Source: Streptomyces sp. NRRL F-5123
Lineage (GTDB): Bacteria > Actinomycetota > Actinomycetes > Streptomycetales > Streptomycetaceae
NCBI RefSeq assembly: GCF_000721495.1
Contig: NZ_JOHY01000010.1
Coordinates: forward strand, 1 to 64,000
Reading direction: 5' to 3'
Length of the DNA: 64,000 nucleotides
Shown here: piece by piece, positions 40,143-48,718 of the stretch
Position numbering within the stretch: position 1 is the stretch's first letter
Layout of the letters: the number at the start of each line of letters is the position of its first letter
Notes under the pieces: model-generated
Seen by the model: only the letters and a program-made list of their open reading frames with translations
Database searches by the model: none
What the model was told of the DNA's origin: nothing
Program-made: the position numbers and the translations under genes

Positions 40143-42884
40143 ATGAACCTCGACCGCTGCCCCGACTGCGGCTGGCCGCACGTAGCACCGCCCGGTGCCG
40201 GAGGCGGGGTGTGCCCGCGATGCGGGTTGCCCCTCGACGGCGACGCGGTCACGGAACTGGCCCTCATCGGGGCCGAGTTGCGCGGCCTCGCGGAGCGGCA
40301 GGCGGTGCTGGCCCAGCGGCGGGCGGTGCTGCTCGCGGCGCTGCGGGGGCGGCGGGTGGGGGCCGCGGCCCCGAACGTCGCCGTACCGGGGCCGGACGTG
40401 GAGGCGCGGTCCGCGCAAAACCTGCTGCTCACGCTGGGCGGCTCGCTGCTCACCCTCGCCGGGCTGGTGTTCACGCTCGTGAGCTGGGGGCGTTTCGGGA
40501 TCGGCGCGCGCGCCGCCGTCCTGGCGGTTCTGACGGCCGCGGTGCTGGCCGCGCCCTTCCCGCTGCGGCGGCGCGCGCTGGGCGCCACCGCGGAGACCGC
40601 CTCCGCGGTGGGCCTCGCGCTGGTGCTGCTCGACGCGTACGCCGCCCGGGCCGCGGGCCTCGCGGGGCTCGACGGCGTACGGGCATACGGCTACTGGGCC
40701 GCCGTCACGGGGCTCACCGCGGCGGGCGCGGCGGCGTACGCGCGGCTCAGCCGCTCGGAGCTGCTGCCGTACGCCGCCCTGCTGCTCCTCCAGCTGCCCG
40801 CCCCGCTCACCGCGGGGCTCGCCCACGCGCACGCGACGGGCCTGGCGTACGCGCTGCTCGTGAGCGCGGGCGCCGACCTCGTGGTGGCGGCGCGGCTGCG
40901 GGCGCGCGCGCCGGGGCCGTTCGCGGTCGGCGCCGCCGCGGTGGGGGCGGCGGCAGCCGGCCTGCTCGCCGGCGCGGCCGCGTACTCCTTCTCCTCCTAC
41001 GGCCCGGCGCTGCGCGCCTGCGTCCCCCTGCTGCTCGCCGCCGCGGTGGGCCTGGCGGCAGCGAGCCTGCGGGCCGCGGGCCCGCACGTACGCGCGGCGA
41101 CGGCGGCGCTCGCGGGCCTGGCCCTGCTCTCCGCCGCGGCGGTCGCCCCGCACCTCGCCCTGCCGCCCTCATGGCTCGCCCTCGCGTGGGCGGGCCCGGC
41201 GGCCCTGCTGTCGGCGGTGGCCTTCGCCCTCCCCCCGCGGCGCGGCCACACCCCCGTACCCCTCGGACTGTCGGCGGCCGGCGCCTTCGTGCTGGCCGCC
41301 GCAGGCGTGTCCGTCCTTCCGGACCTGCTCCGCGCACTCACCGAACCTCTGCGCGGGACCCCGGACTTCCCCGGGACGTGGCACGCCACCGGAACCGCCG
41401 CGACAGTCGCCGCCCTACTGGCGGCTGTCGCGGCGGGAGCGGCGGCACGCTTCCGCACGATGACGCTGCCGCTGAGCTGTACGGCCGCGGTGGCCGCGGT
41501 GGCGGCAGCGGTGACCGCCCCGATCGCGGCGGGCGCCCCCTACGCGGCGGCGGTCGCGATCCCCACAGCCCTCGCCCTCGCCGCAACCGCGGCACTGGTA
41601 CGGACCGAGCCCCCGCCGCAGCCCCCGGTCGCTGCGGCGCCGGTGCCGCCGGACCGGCAAAGGCCGGGAGCCGCCCCCGCGACGCCCCCCTCCGGAGAAC
41701 CCCAACTCCCGCGCACTCCCCCGCCACCGAGCCCCGGCACCGACCAACTCCCGTCCACACCCCCAGCCCCCAACCCCGACACCCACCAACTCCCGCCCAC
41801 ACCCCCAGCCCCAAACCCCGACATCCACCAACTCCCGCCCGCCCCACCGGTGATCGGCCCGCCGTACCCCGCGGGGCCGCCGCTTCCCGGATGGGGGGCC
41901 GTCCAGATCCCGCGTGCCGTCGCCCGGCCCGCGAGCCCCGCCCAGGTCGTCCGCGGCGTCACGCTCTGTGTGCTGGTCGCCGCGGGGGCGGTGGCGGGCG
42001 GGTGGTCGCTCGCGCGGGACGCGGCCGCGCTCGTCGTGTTCGGGATCGCGGCGGTCGTCGCGGGGGGCATGGCCGGCGCGCGGCGCTTCGCTCTTCCCGC
42101 GGGCGTGGTCGCGGTCGGCGCGCTCGGGTACGAGGCCGCGCGGGCCGCGCACGCCGCCGGGATGCCGCCGCACCTCGCCGCGTTCGCGGTGCTCGGGGTC
42201 GCGCTGGCGACCGTACCGGTGGCCGGGTTCGCGGGGCCGGGCGTGGAGTACGCCGGGTACGTGCTCGGCGCAACGGCGGTCACCGCGACCGCCGGGCACC
42301 CGCAGCAGCTGAGCCTCGCGCTGGCGCTCGCCGGTGCGGGCGCGGCCGGGACCGCGCTCCGTCCCGAACGCCGCCGGGCCGCGGCGGCCGGGGCCACGGC
42401 ACTGCTCAGTGCGTCGCTGTGGGTGCAGCTGGCCCTCGCGGGGGTGCATGCGCCGGAGCCGTACACCGCGGGTCCGTCCGCGGTACTCCTCCTCCTGGGG
42501 CATCTGCGCCGCCGCCGCGACCCTTCGCTCGACTCGTGGCCCGCGTACGGGCTGGGGCTGTGGGCGACCCTGCTGCCGAGCCTGCTCGCGGTCTGGGCCC
42601 AGCCGCACGGGGTCCGCCCGCTCCTGCTGGGCGCCGCCGCCCTGGCCGTCACCCTGCTCGGCGCCCGCCACCGGCTGCGGGCCCCGCTCCTCACCGGCGG
42701 CCTCGTCCTCCTGGCCGACGCGGCCCACGAACTCGCCCCGCCCGTCCTCCGCTCCCTCGACCACCTCCCCCACTGGGCCCCCGTCGCCCTGGCCGGCGCC
42801 CTCCTCGTCTACGTAGGCGCCACCTACGAACGCCGTCTCGCCGAGGCTCGCCGCCTCCGCTCGACCTTCCGCTCACTCCACTGA
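40143..42884 (+). CDS. SCO7613-type polytopic membrane protein
   Basis: The 913-residue protein begins with a zinc-ribbon pair (CPDCGWPHV and CPRCGLPL, residues 5-33), followed by a predicted bundle of more than 20 TM helices, and ends with the basic segment RRLRSTFRSLH. Such proteins are known in Streptomyces as SCO7613 C-terminal-domain proteins and their function is unknown. A Pro-rich hydrophilic linker with THQLPPTPPAPNPD-type repeats (about residues 515-575) splits the two TM halves. The ATG at 40143 directly precedes the zinc ribbon. Confidence 0.85.
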   Translation: MNLDRCPDCGWPHVAPPGAGGGVCPRCGLPLDGDAVTELALIGAELRGLAERQAVLAQRRAVLLAALRGRRVGAAAPNVAVPGPDVEARSAQNLLLTLGGSLLTLAGLVFTLVSWGRFGIGARAAVLAVLTAAVLAAPFPLRRRALGATAETASAVGLALVLLDAYAARAAGLAGLDGVRAYGYWAAVTGLTAAGAAAYARLSRSELLPYAALLLLQLPAPLTAGLAHAHATGLAYALLVSAGADLVVAARLRARAPGPFAVGAAAVGAAAAGLLAGAAAYSFSSYGPALRACVPLLLAAAVGLAAASLRAAGPHVRAATAALAGLALLSAAAVAPHLALPPSWLALAWAGPAALLSAVAFALPPRRGHTPVPLGLSAAGAFVLAAAGVSVLPDLLRALTEPLRGTPDFPGTWHATGTAATVAALLAAVAAGAAARFRTMTLPLSCTAAVAAVAAAVTAPIAAGAPYAAAVAIPTALALAATAALVRTEPPPQPPVAAAPVPPDRQRPGAAPATPPSGEPQLPRTPPPPSPGTDQLPSTPPAPNPDTHQLPPTPPAPNPDIHQLPPAPPVIGPPYPAGPPLPGWGAVQIPRAVARPASPAQVVRGVTLCVLVAAGAVAGGWSLARDAAALVVFGIAAVVAGGMAGARRFALPAGVVAVGALGYEAARAAHAAGMPPHLAAFAVLGVALATVPVAGFAGPGVEYAGYVLGATAVTATAGHPQQLSLALALAGAGAAGTALRPERRRAAAAGATALLSASLWVQLALAGVHAPEPYTAGPSAVLLLLGHLRRRRDPSLDSWPAYGLGLWATLLPSLLAVWAQPHGVRPLLLGAAALAVTLLGARHRLRAPLLTGGLVLLADAAHELAPPVLRSLDHLPHWAPVALAGALLVYVGATYERRLAEARRLRSTFRSLH

Positions 42885-42913
42885 CCCCCTCCGGGGGGGC
42901 GGCCCTCGCGGCG

Positions 42914-43387
42914 GGCTTTCGGCTCCCGCCGGTGGGGTGCCCGCGCCTGCCGACGCGGGGGGGGCTTCCGTGCGACGTGGACGTCGGCTTTCCCCCACCT
43001 GCGGGGGTGCACCGCCGCCGGGAGCGAACCCACCATCGGGGTGCCCGCGCCTGACGGCGCGGGGATCCCACCCCCACCACCCGTGCAGGTGGGAGCGAGA
43101 GCTTCTGTCCACCTGTGAGGGTGAACCACCGTCGGGGACTGACCCGCCGTCCCTGAAACATCACCCCCACCGGCAGGCAGCCGCCAACGCAACGTCGGGA
43201 GGGGGACGATCCGGGGGTGCCCCCGCAGGAATGCGCACCCCGTCCGGCACCGGACACGTCATAACGTCAGACGCGCATTCCGAGGAGGTACCCCCGGAGT
43301 GGCCCCCGACCCCACCCCCGTACGGAGTGCGCGATGCCCCGCCGGGTACACCAGGGGCGCGGGGAACGGCGCGAGCAACCACCCACC
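42914..43387 (+). repeat. Intergenic repeat module, copy C
   Basis: The longest copy occupies most of the 731-nt gap between two same-strand genes. It repeats all blocks of copy B in the same order and has an extra upstream segment with hairpins at 42939 and 42991 (CCCCCACCTGCGGGGGTG). These hairpins and those near 43041 and 43104 resemble type I-E CRISPR repeats in shape, but they are unequal in sequence and spacing (about 50-63 nt). The remaining 43388-43615 holds GC-rich hairpins and no gene. Confidence 0.85.
43210..43298 (+). other. Conserved-arm hairpin with variable apex, copy C
   Basis: Arms at 43210-43236 and 43273-43298 are almost identical to those of copy B, while the 36-nt apex (43237-43272) is unrelated. 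The apex contains its own hairpin, GTCCGG-CA-CCGGAC. Constant arms, constant apex length and unrelated apex sequence in all three copies are the defining feature. Confidence 0.7.
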
Positions 43388-43615
43388 CACCGCAAGGTCG
43401 CGAAAACCACCGCAAGCCCCGCCCCGGAGCGGGGACCCGCCGGGCCCCCTTCGGAGGGGGGAGGACGGCGCGAACAACCAACCACCGGAGGAAGATCGCC
43501 TCGCCCCCGTAAGATGCGGCGGCGGGGGCACGGCAAGCGCGCGGGACACCGCGGGACCGGCACCCGCCGACCGTTCCACCGTCCCTGACGAGAGCGAGAG
43601 CGAGAGCCGGATGCC

Positions 43616-44800
43616 GTGCTGACGGCAGGTCACCCGACGCGGCGCCGGTTACCCACGCGGCGCCGGTTACCCGCGCGCGGCGGGCAGGAAGCCCGGCGCG
43701 GACTGCTCGCCGCGCTGGGCGCATACGTGGCGGTGCGCGCCACCGGGCTGGTGGCGCTCGCCGTCTGGTCGGCGGCGAACGGCAAGAGCGCGGTGACGCT
43801 GCTGTCCCGGCGGTGGGATTCGCTCTGGTACGTGCGGGTTGTCGACCAGGGCTACGGCTACGTGCTGACGGCGCCGGACGGGCGGCGGCTGTCGGACCTG
43901 GCCTTCTTCCCGCTGCTGCCGTGGCTGGAGCGGTCCGTGTCGTGGCTGACCGGACTCGCGGAGCCGGACGCCGGGCTGCTGGTCTCGGCGGTGGCGTCGC
44001 TCGCCGCGGCCGCGGGCATCCACGCGGTGGTGCGGCGGAGCGTCCCGGACCGCCCGGACGTCGCGGTCGCGGCTGTCGTGCTGTGGGCGGCGCTGCCGGT
44101 GGGGATCGTGCAGTCGATGGCGTACAGCGAGTCGCTGTTCACCGCGCTCGCCGCGTGGTCGCTGTGCTGCGCGCTGGACCGGCGGTGGATCGCCGCGGGG
44201 CTGCTCGCGTCGGCCGCCGGGCTCACCCGGCCGATCGGGCTGGCGGTCGCGTGCGCGGTGCTGGTGGCGACGGGTACGGCGGCGCGGCGCGGCGGGGTCT
44301 CGGCGCGGCTGGTGGCCGGCGCGGTGCTCGCGCCGGTCGGCGCGGCCGCGTACGTGCTGTGGGTGGGCGCCCGGCGCGGCAGCCTGTTCGGCTACCTGGA
44401 CGTGCAGAAGGGCTGGGGCAACGGCTTCGACGGCGGAGCCGCCTTCGCGCGCTTCACCGGCGGCCTCGCGGCGCGCCCGCCGTACGTGGGCGGGGTACTG
44501 CTCGCGGCGGGTGTCGGGGTGCTGCTGTGGGGGTATGTGCGGGGCTTCCGCGACGGCGGGCCGCGGCTGCCACTGCCCGTCCAGGTCTACACGGGGATCG
44601 TGCTCGCGCTGGCGCTGTGCTCGTCGGGCTACTTCGGATCGAAGCCGCGGCTGCTGATGCCCGCGTTCGGCGTACTGGTGCCGGTGGCGGCCGCGCTGGG
44701 GCGGCTGCGGGTGCGGTGGCGGGTGGCCGTGCTGGCGGTGTGCGCGCTGGGGGCGACGGTGTACGGGGCGTTCTGGCTGAACGGGTCCGGGCCACCGTGA
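43616..44800 (+). CDS. GT-C mannosyltransferase, PIG-V-like
   Basis: The 394-residue protein has about ten TM helices and the PIG-V/mannosyltransferase signature SRRWDSLWYVRVVDQGYGY near residue 65, with the catalytic-type Asp in the first large loop, and FFPLLPWLERSVSW. Such enzymes use polyprenyl-phosphate mannose to glycosylate lipids or proteins outside the membrane. The basic N-terminus repeats RRRLPTRRRLP. A GTG at 43616 is used, and a downstream start remains possible. Confidence 0.88.
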   Translation: MLTAGHPTRRRLPTRRRLPARGGQEARRGLLAALGAYVAVRATGLVALAVWSAANGKSAVTLLSRRWDSLWYVRVVDQGYGYVLTAPDGRRLSDLAFFPLLPWLERSVSWLTGLAEPDAGLLVSAVASLAAAAGIHAVVRRSVPDRPDVAVAAVVLWAALPVGIVQSMAYSESLFTALAAWSLCCALDRRWIAAGLLASAAGLTRPIGLAVACAVLVATGTAARRGGVSARLVAGAVLAPVGAAAYVLWVGARRGSLFGYLDVQKGWGNGFDGGAAFARFTGGLAARPPYVGGVLLAAGVGVLLWGYVRGFRDGGPRLPLPVQVYTGIVLALALCSSGYFGSKPRLLMPAFGVLVPVAAALGRLRVRWRVAVLAVCALGATVYGAFWLNGSGPP

Positions 44801-44900
44801 CCGCCCGGAGTGCGTGACGGCCGCGCGGACGCCGCGTGACCGCACCACAGCGCGGGACGGCGCGCGCCGACGCCACCGTGCCCCCCAAAGCGCGAGACGC

Positions 44901-45111
44901 CCACGCGAACGCCACCCTCACCGCCCGGCGCGCGAAACGCCCACGCGAACGACCGCGACCGCCCAAAGCACGGAACAACCACGCGAACGACCGCGACCGC
45001 CCAAAGCACGGAACAACCACGCGAACGCCACCCTCACCGCCCGGCGCGCGAAACGCCCACGCGAACGACCGCGACCGCGACCGCCCGAAGCACGGGACAA
45101 CCGCGCGGACG
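44901..45111. repeat. Tandem 38-40-bp repeat array
   Basis: The block CCACGCGAACG recurs at 44901, 44941, 44979, 45017, 45057 and, altered, 45101. It is separated by two alternating spacer types: CACCCTCACCGCCCGGC...AAACGC and ACCGCGACCGCCCAAAGCACGG...AAC. The array lies in the 435-nt gene-free gap between convergent genes. Its frames encode only low-complexity Arg/Pro sequence. Confidence 0.85.
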
Positions 45112-45235
45112 CCACCGCACCCCCCTCCTTGCGGTGCCGCCCGCGCGGCGATCGTGGGCCGGGCCCGCGCGCAGCCACGCCGGCCCTTGCGCCCAGCGCG
45201 GTCCGGCGGCCCGGCGCGCGGCGACTCGCCGCGGC

Positions 45236-45922
45236 TCAGGCCCGCGCGATGTGGAAGTTGAAGTCCGGGTGGCCGATCACGCCGTACAGCCGCAGCCAGA
45301 CGGGCAGCAGCATCTCGGTGCCGCGGGCGGTGGCGATGCCGCCGAGGTCGATGACGCTCTCGGGCGGCCAGCCGAAGGACTCCAGCAGGGCGGTGACCGC
45401 CTTCTTCGCGTCGGCGTCGTCACCGGAGACGAAGACGCTGTGCGGGCCGGGCACCCGGGCCGGGTCGACCATGACGGCGGCGTTCGTCGTGTTGAGTGTC
45501 TTGACGACCTTGGCCGCGGGGAAGGCCCGCTGGATCTGCTCGGCGAGGCTGTCGGTGTTGACGGGGTCGAGGGACGGCGGGGTGCCGTGCGAGAAGTCCA
45601 GCGGGTTGGCGACGTCCACGAGCGGCTTCCCCGCGAGGTTCGCGGCGCCGGCCGCGGCCAGCACGTCGAGGCTGGCGGCGCCGGAGCTGGCGTTGACGAC
45701 GGCGTCGGCGCCCGCGGCCGCCTCGGCGAAGGTCACGAGGGCGACGGCCGGGTGCGCGGCCTGCCACTCGGCGTAGGGCGCGTTGCCGTAGGCGTCGGTC
45801 CCGGTACGGGCGAGCGTCGCGCTCGGGTCGCGGGTGCCGACGGCGACCTCGTGGCCGAGTGTGGCGAGCTTGCCGGCGAGGGTCCGGCCGACGCTGCCGG
45901 TGCCGAGCACTGCGTAGCGCAT
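45236..45922 (-). CDS. F420H2:NADP reductase-like oxidoreductase
   Basis: The 228-residue protein begins MRYAVLGTGSVGRTLAGKL, a Rossmann G-x-G-x-x-G, and has VFVSGDDADAKKAVTALLESFGW and GGIATARGTEMLLPVW, the pattern of the F420-dependent NADP reductase/NAD(P)-binding 'YfiD' family. It uses NADP(H), and possibly F420, to reduce a small partner. It is divergent from an HxlR gene. Confidence 0.88.
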   Translation of the reverse strand: MRYAVLGTGSVGRTLAGKLATLGHEVAVGTRDPSATLARTGTDAYGNAPYAEWQAAHPAVALVTFAEAAAGADAVVNASSGAASLDVLAAAGAANLAGKPLVDVANPLDFSHGTPPSLDPVNTDSLAEQIQRAFPAAKVVKTLNTTNAAVMVDPARVPGPHSVFVSGDDADAKKAVTALLESFGWPPESVIDLGGIATARGTEMLLPVWLRLYGVIGHPDFNFHIARA

Positions 45923-46150
45923 GACGTATCCGCTTCCTGTTCTGTCGTAAGGGGTGGGGGCGGCGCACGGCGCCGCGTCCCGGGCCCGGAACACGGGCGG
46001 GCGCGTCTCGCCGGGGCAGCAACTCCCCTGTAGGCGGCGGCGCTTGGCCGTACCTGGACCGTATGCTCCCTACGATTCCGCTGACCAGTACGCACTTTCG
46101 GGTGCCTGTCGCTCACCGCCGGGGAACCCGGCACACGAAGGAGGCGCCGG

Positions 46151-46585
46151 ATGACCGCCGACACGGCCCCGGCCACCGACACCGACACCGACGCCGGACC
46201 CGACACCGGACCCGACCCCGACGAGCAGCCCGCGATCCCCGTCCCCGACGTCCTCAACCCGCACTGCGGGTCGCGCCAGGTGCTGGAGCTGGTCTCCGAC
46301 AAGTGGAGCGCGCTGATCCTCTTCCTGCTCGGCCACCGCCCGCACCGGCACGCCGAACTCATGCGCGCGGTGGGCGGGATCAGCCAGAAGATGCTCACGC
46401 AGACGCTGCGCTCGCTGGAGGCGGACGGGCTGGTCCACCGGGAGGCCTTCCCGGTCGTGCCGCCGCGCGTCGAATACTCGCTGACCGCTCTCGGGGAGTC
46501 GCTGTCCCCGCTGCTGCACGAGCTGTGCCGGTGGGCGGAGGCGCACTACGCCGACATCGAGGCGGCGCGCGCCGAGGCCTCCTGA
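46151..46585 (+). CDS. HxlR-family regulator
   Basis: The 144-residue protein has the HxlR winged helix: VLNPHCGSRQVLELVSDKWSALILFLLGHRPHRHAELMRAVGGISQKMLTQTLRSLEADGLVHREAFPVVPPRVEYSLT. CGSR before the helix is a Cys-redox position in some members. A 30-residue Asp/Thr/Pro-rich tail precedes it. It is divergent from the F420-reductase-like gene and probably controls it. Confidence 0.93.
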   Translation: MTADTAPATDTDTDAGPDTGPDPDEQPAIPVPDVLNPHCGSRQVLELVSDKWSALILFLLGHRPHRHAELMRAVGGISQKMLTQTLRSLEADGLVHREAFPVVPPRVEYSLTALGESLSPLLHELCRWAEAHYADIEAARAEAS

Positions 46586-46601
46586 GCCGGGCGCGCGGCG
46601 G

Positions 46602-47561
46602 TCACACCCAGGGGCCGCCGCACGCCGCAGCCGTCCAGCCGCCCGCGCCGCGCAGCACGAGCGCGGCGAGCGCCTCGGGGGCGCCGGGGCGGCCGCGCAG
46701 GCCGGGGAAGGCGTTGACGTCCACGACGACGGGGCCCGCGGCGGTCGCGACGACGTCCACGCCGTAGACCTCAAGGCCGAAGGCGGCACCGGTGCGGCGG
46801 ACGAGGTCCCGCCAGGCGGGCGGGAGGGCGGCGGGCAGCGGGCCGGTGTCGGCGGTGGGGGCGGCCAGTTCGGAGCGGCGGCGGGCGGTGAAGACGTGCG
46901 GGCCGATGGCGTAGAGCTTGTGGTCCCAGCCGGAGTTGGGCACGAAGTCCTGGACGACGTACGGCTCGACGGGCGCGGTGGCCGCGAAGTCCCGTACCGC
47001 GGCGGGGCCTTCGAGCCGTACGACGGTGTCGGCCTTGCGGCTGTACCTGCTCTTGACGACGACGGGCCCGGATCCGGCCTCCGCGGCGACGAGTTCGGCG
47101 GGCGAGGCGTAGCTGCGGGTCGGGGCGAAGGGCAGTCCGGCGCGCAGGGCGTCGGCGGCCATGGCGGTGCGGTCCTGGCAACGAGCGGTCGACGCCGCGG
47201 TGTTGACGACCCGCGCACCCTCGGCCTCCAGCGCGCGGGCCAGCTCCAGGGCCTGCGGCGTACGGGACTTGAGCAGGTAGACGTCGGCGGGCTCGCCCGG
47301 CGGGCGGGGGGCCGCCGGGTCCAGCACCTCGACGCTCGCGCCGCCGCCCGCCAGCAGCGCGGCGGACGCGGCGAGCAGCGGGTGGCCGGGATCGGGCGTG
47401 ACGAGCCCGACCCGTAGCGGGCGGCGCACCCGCGGCGGCGGGACCTGGTGGGCCGCACCCAGCGGGCTCCTGCCGCGGGGCCGGGGGGCGCGCGGGCCGT
47501 CGGGCTCCGCGCCCGCGCCGTGGGGCTCCTCCGTGCCGCCGGGGGCGGGGGCGCGGCTCAC
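46602..47561 (-). CDS. ATP-grasp ligase, second of pair
   Basis: The 319-residue protein starts at a GTG whose first bases overlap the previous gene's TGA (GTGA). It has the ATP-grasp features KSRYSRKADTVVRL, QDFVPNSGWDHKLYAIG and the metal-binding PVVVDVNAFPGL near the C-terminus. The family makes amide or related bonds from a carboxylate with ATP (RimK-like). It is clearly paralogous to the gene just upstream. The acceptor and donor are unknown. Confidence 0.87.
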   Translation of the reverse strand: MSRAPAPGGTEEPHGAGAEPDGPRAPRPRGRSPLGAAHQVPPPRVRRPLRVGLVTPDPGHPLLAASAALLAGGGASVEVLDPAAPRPPGEPADVYLLKSRTPQALELARALEAEGARVVNTAASTARCQDRTAMAADALRAGLPFAPTRSYASPAELVAAEAGSGPVVVKSRYSRKADTVVRLEGPAAVRDFAATAPVEPYVVQDFVPNSGWDHKLYAIGPHVFTARRRSELAAPTADTGPLPAALPPAWRDLVRRTGAAFGLEVYGVDVVATAAGPVVVDVNAFPGLRGRPGAPEALAALVLRGAGGWTAAACGGPWV

Positions 47562-48484
47562 GGGACCGGGACGGCCGCCGGGGCCGGGGTCGAGCCGGGC
47601 CGGGTCTGCGGCACGGGCGGGGCGGGCGGCACGGGCGGGGCGGGCGGCACGGGCGGGGCGGCGGGCGCCGGTCGCCGGTCGCGGGCCAGGTCGAGGACGG
47701 CGGCGGCGACCCGCGCGGCGGCGTCCGGGACCTGCCGGAAGCTCGGAAAGTCGTTGACGTCCACGACGACCGGGCCGTCCGGCGCGAGGAGGACGTCGAG
47801 GCCGTAGAGGTCGAGCCCGTAGACCGCACCGGCGCGCGCGGCGATCGCGGCGACCTCGCGCGGCAGCGGCACCCGGCGTTCGGGGTGCGGCAGGTCGGGG
47901 TGCAGCGGGGAGCGGCGCTCGGTGGCGTAGAAGTCGTCGCCGATGCAGTAGATCTTCATGTCCACACCGGAGTTGGGCACGTACGGCTGCGCGATGAGCA
48001 GGCCCTCGCCGCGCAGCTCCGGGGCGAGGGCGGTGAGGGCGGCGGGCGTGGCGACGAGGTGCACGGCCCGCCCGGAGCTGCCGTCGGCGGGCTTGACGAC
48101 CAGCGGGAAGTCCGACTCCGGTATCTCGGCGAGGAGTTCGGGCCGGGCGGCGGCGTAGGTCACCGGCATCGGCAGTCCGCCCGCCCGGCCGATCGCGGCG
48201 GCGAGCGCCTTGTCGCGCACCCGGCGGATGGCCCGCGCGTCGTTGACGGTCGTGAGCCCGGCGGACGCGGCGGCCTCCAGCAAGGTGAGCCCGGGCCCGC
48301 CGGAGACGGTCTTGAGCACCCAGGCGTCGTGCGCGGCCGTCCGCAGCAGGTCGGTCATCCGCAGCAGCGAGCCGCCGGGCCGCACCACGTCCACCTGGTG
48401 GCCCCACGCGCCGAGTTGCCGGATCACCTCGACCGGCATGCCGTCGCGGCGGTAGTTCTCCTCCACCAGAAAGCACAGCTTCAT
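47558..48484 (-). CDS. ATP-grasp ligase, first of pair
   Basis: The 308-residue protein has the RimK-like ATP-grasp features LVVKPADGSSGRAVHLV, QPYVPNSGVDMKIYCIGDDFYATERRSP and GPVVVDVNDFPSF. A Pro/Val/Ala-rich tail (PPVPPAPPVPPAPPVP) follows the domain. A long purine-rich run (GGGGGAGGGGGG) precedes the ATG. It overlaps its paralogue by 4 nt. No peptide precursor or carrier gene could be identified nearby. Confidence 0.88.
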   Translation of the reverse strand: MKLCFLVEENYRRDGMPVEVIRQLGAWGHQVDVVRPGGSLLRMTDLLRTAAHDAWVLKTVSGGPGLTLLEAAASAGLTTVNDARAIRRVRDKALAAAIGRAGGLPMPVTYAAARPELLAEIPESDFPLVVKPADGSSGRAVHLVATPAALTALAPELRGEGLLIAQPYVPNSGVDMKIYCIGDDFYATERRSPLHPDLPHPERRVPLPREVAAIAARAGAVYGLDLYGLDVLLAPDGPVVVDVNDFPSFRQVPDAAARVAAAVLDLARDRRPAPAAPPVPPAPPVPPAPPVPQTRPGSTPAPAAVPVP

Positions 48485-48718
48485 GCGACCCCCCTCCCCC
48501 GCCCCTCCCCCGGGCCGTCCTTCCGACGGTGTCCGGCGGGGCGTGAAGGTCACAGGATGCCACGCGCCCCTGAGACCCGCGGCGGCCCCGTCAACTCCGC
48601 CCGCATGAGCAGTGGTTGACGCTCCGGCGTACGGCCTGGGGACCTCGGGGGCGGGTTCGGGGGCGGGTTCGGGGCGGGCCCGGCGGCGAGGGCGCGGGAA
48701 GCGGTCAGCTGTCAGCTG

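Noticed and set aside
42939..43130. CRISPR array in module copy C
   Set aside because: The hairpins differ in sequence and spacing, the sequences between them are the same in the other copies, and no cas gene is present.
42885..43615. Open frames running through module copy C
   Set aside because: The frames are not conserved in the other two copies.
44814..45235. Protein gene across the 38-40-bp repeat array
   Set aside because: Only Arg/Pro-rich low-complexity frames with no start signal are present.
48485..48718. RiPP precursor upstream of the ATP-grasp pair
   Set aside because: Only very short open frames without leader-like or repeated core sequence were seen.
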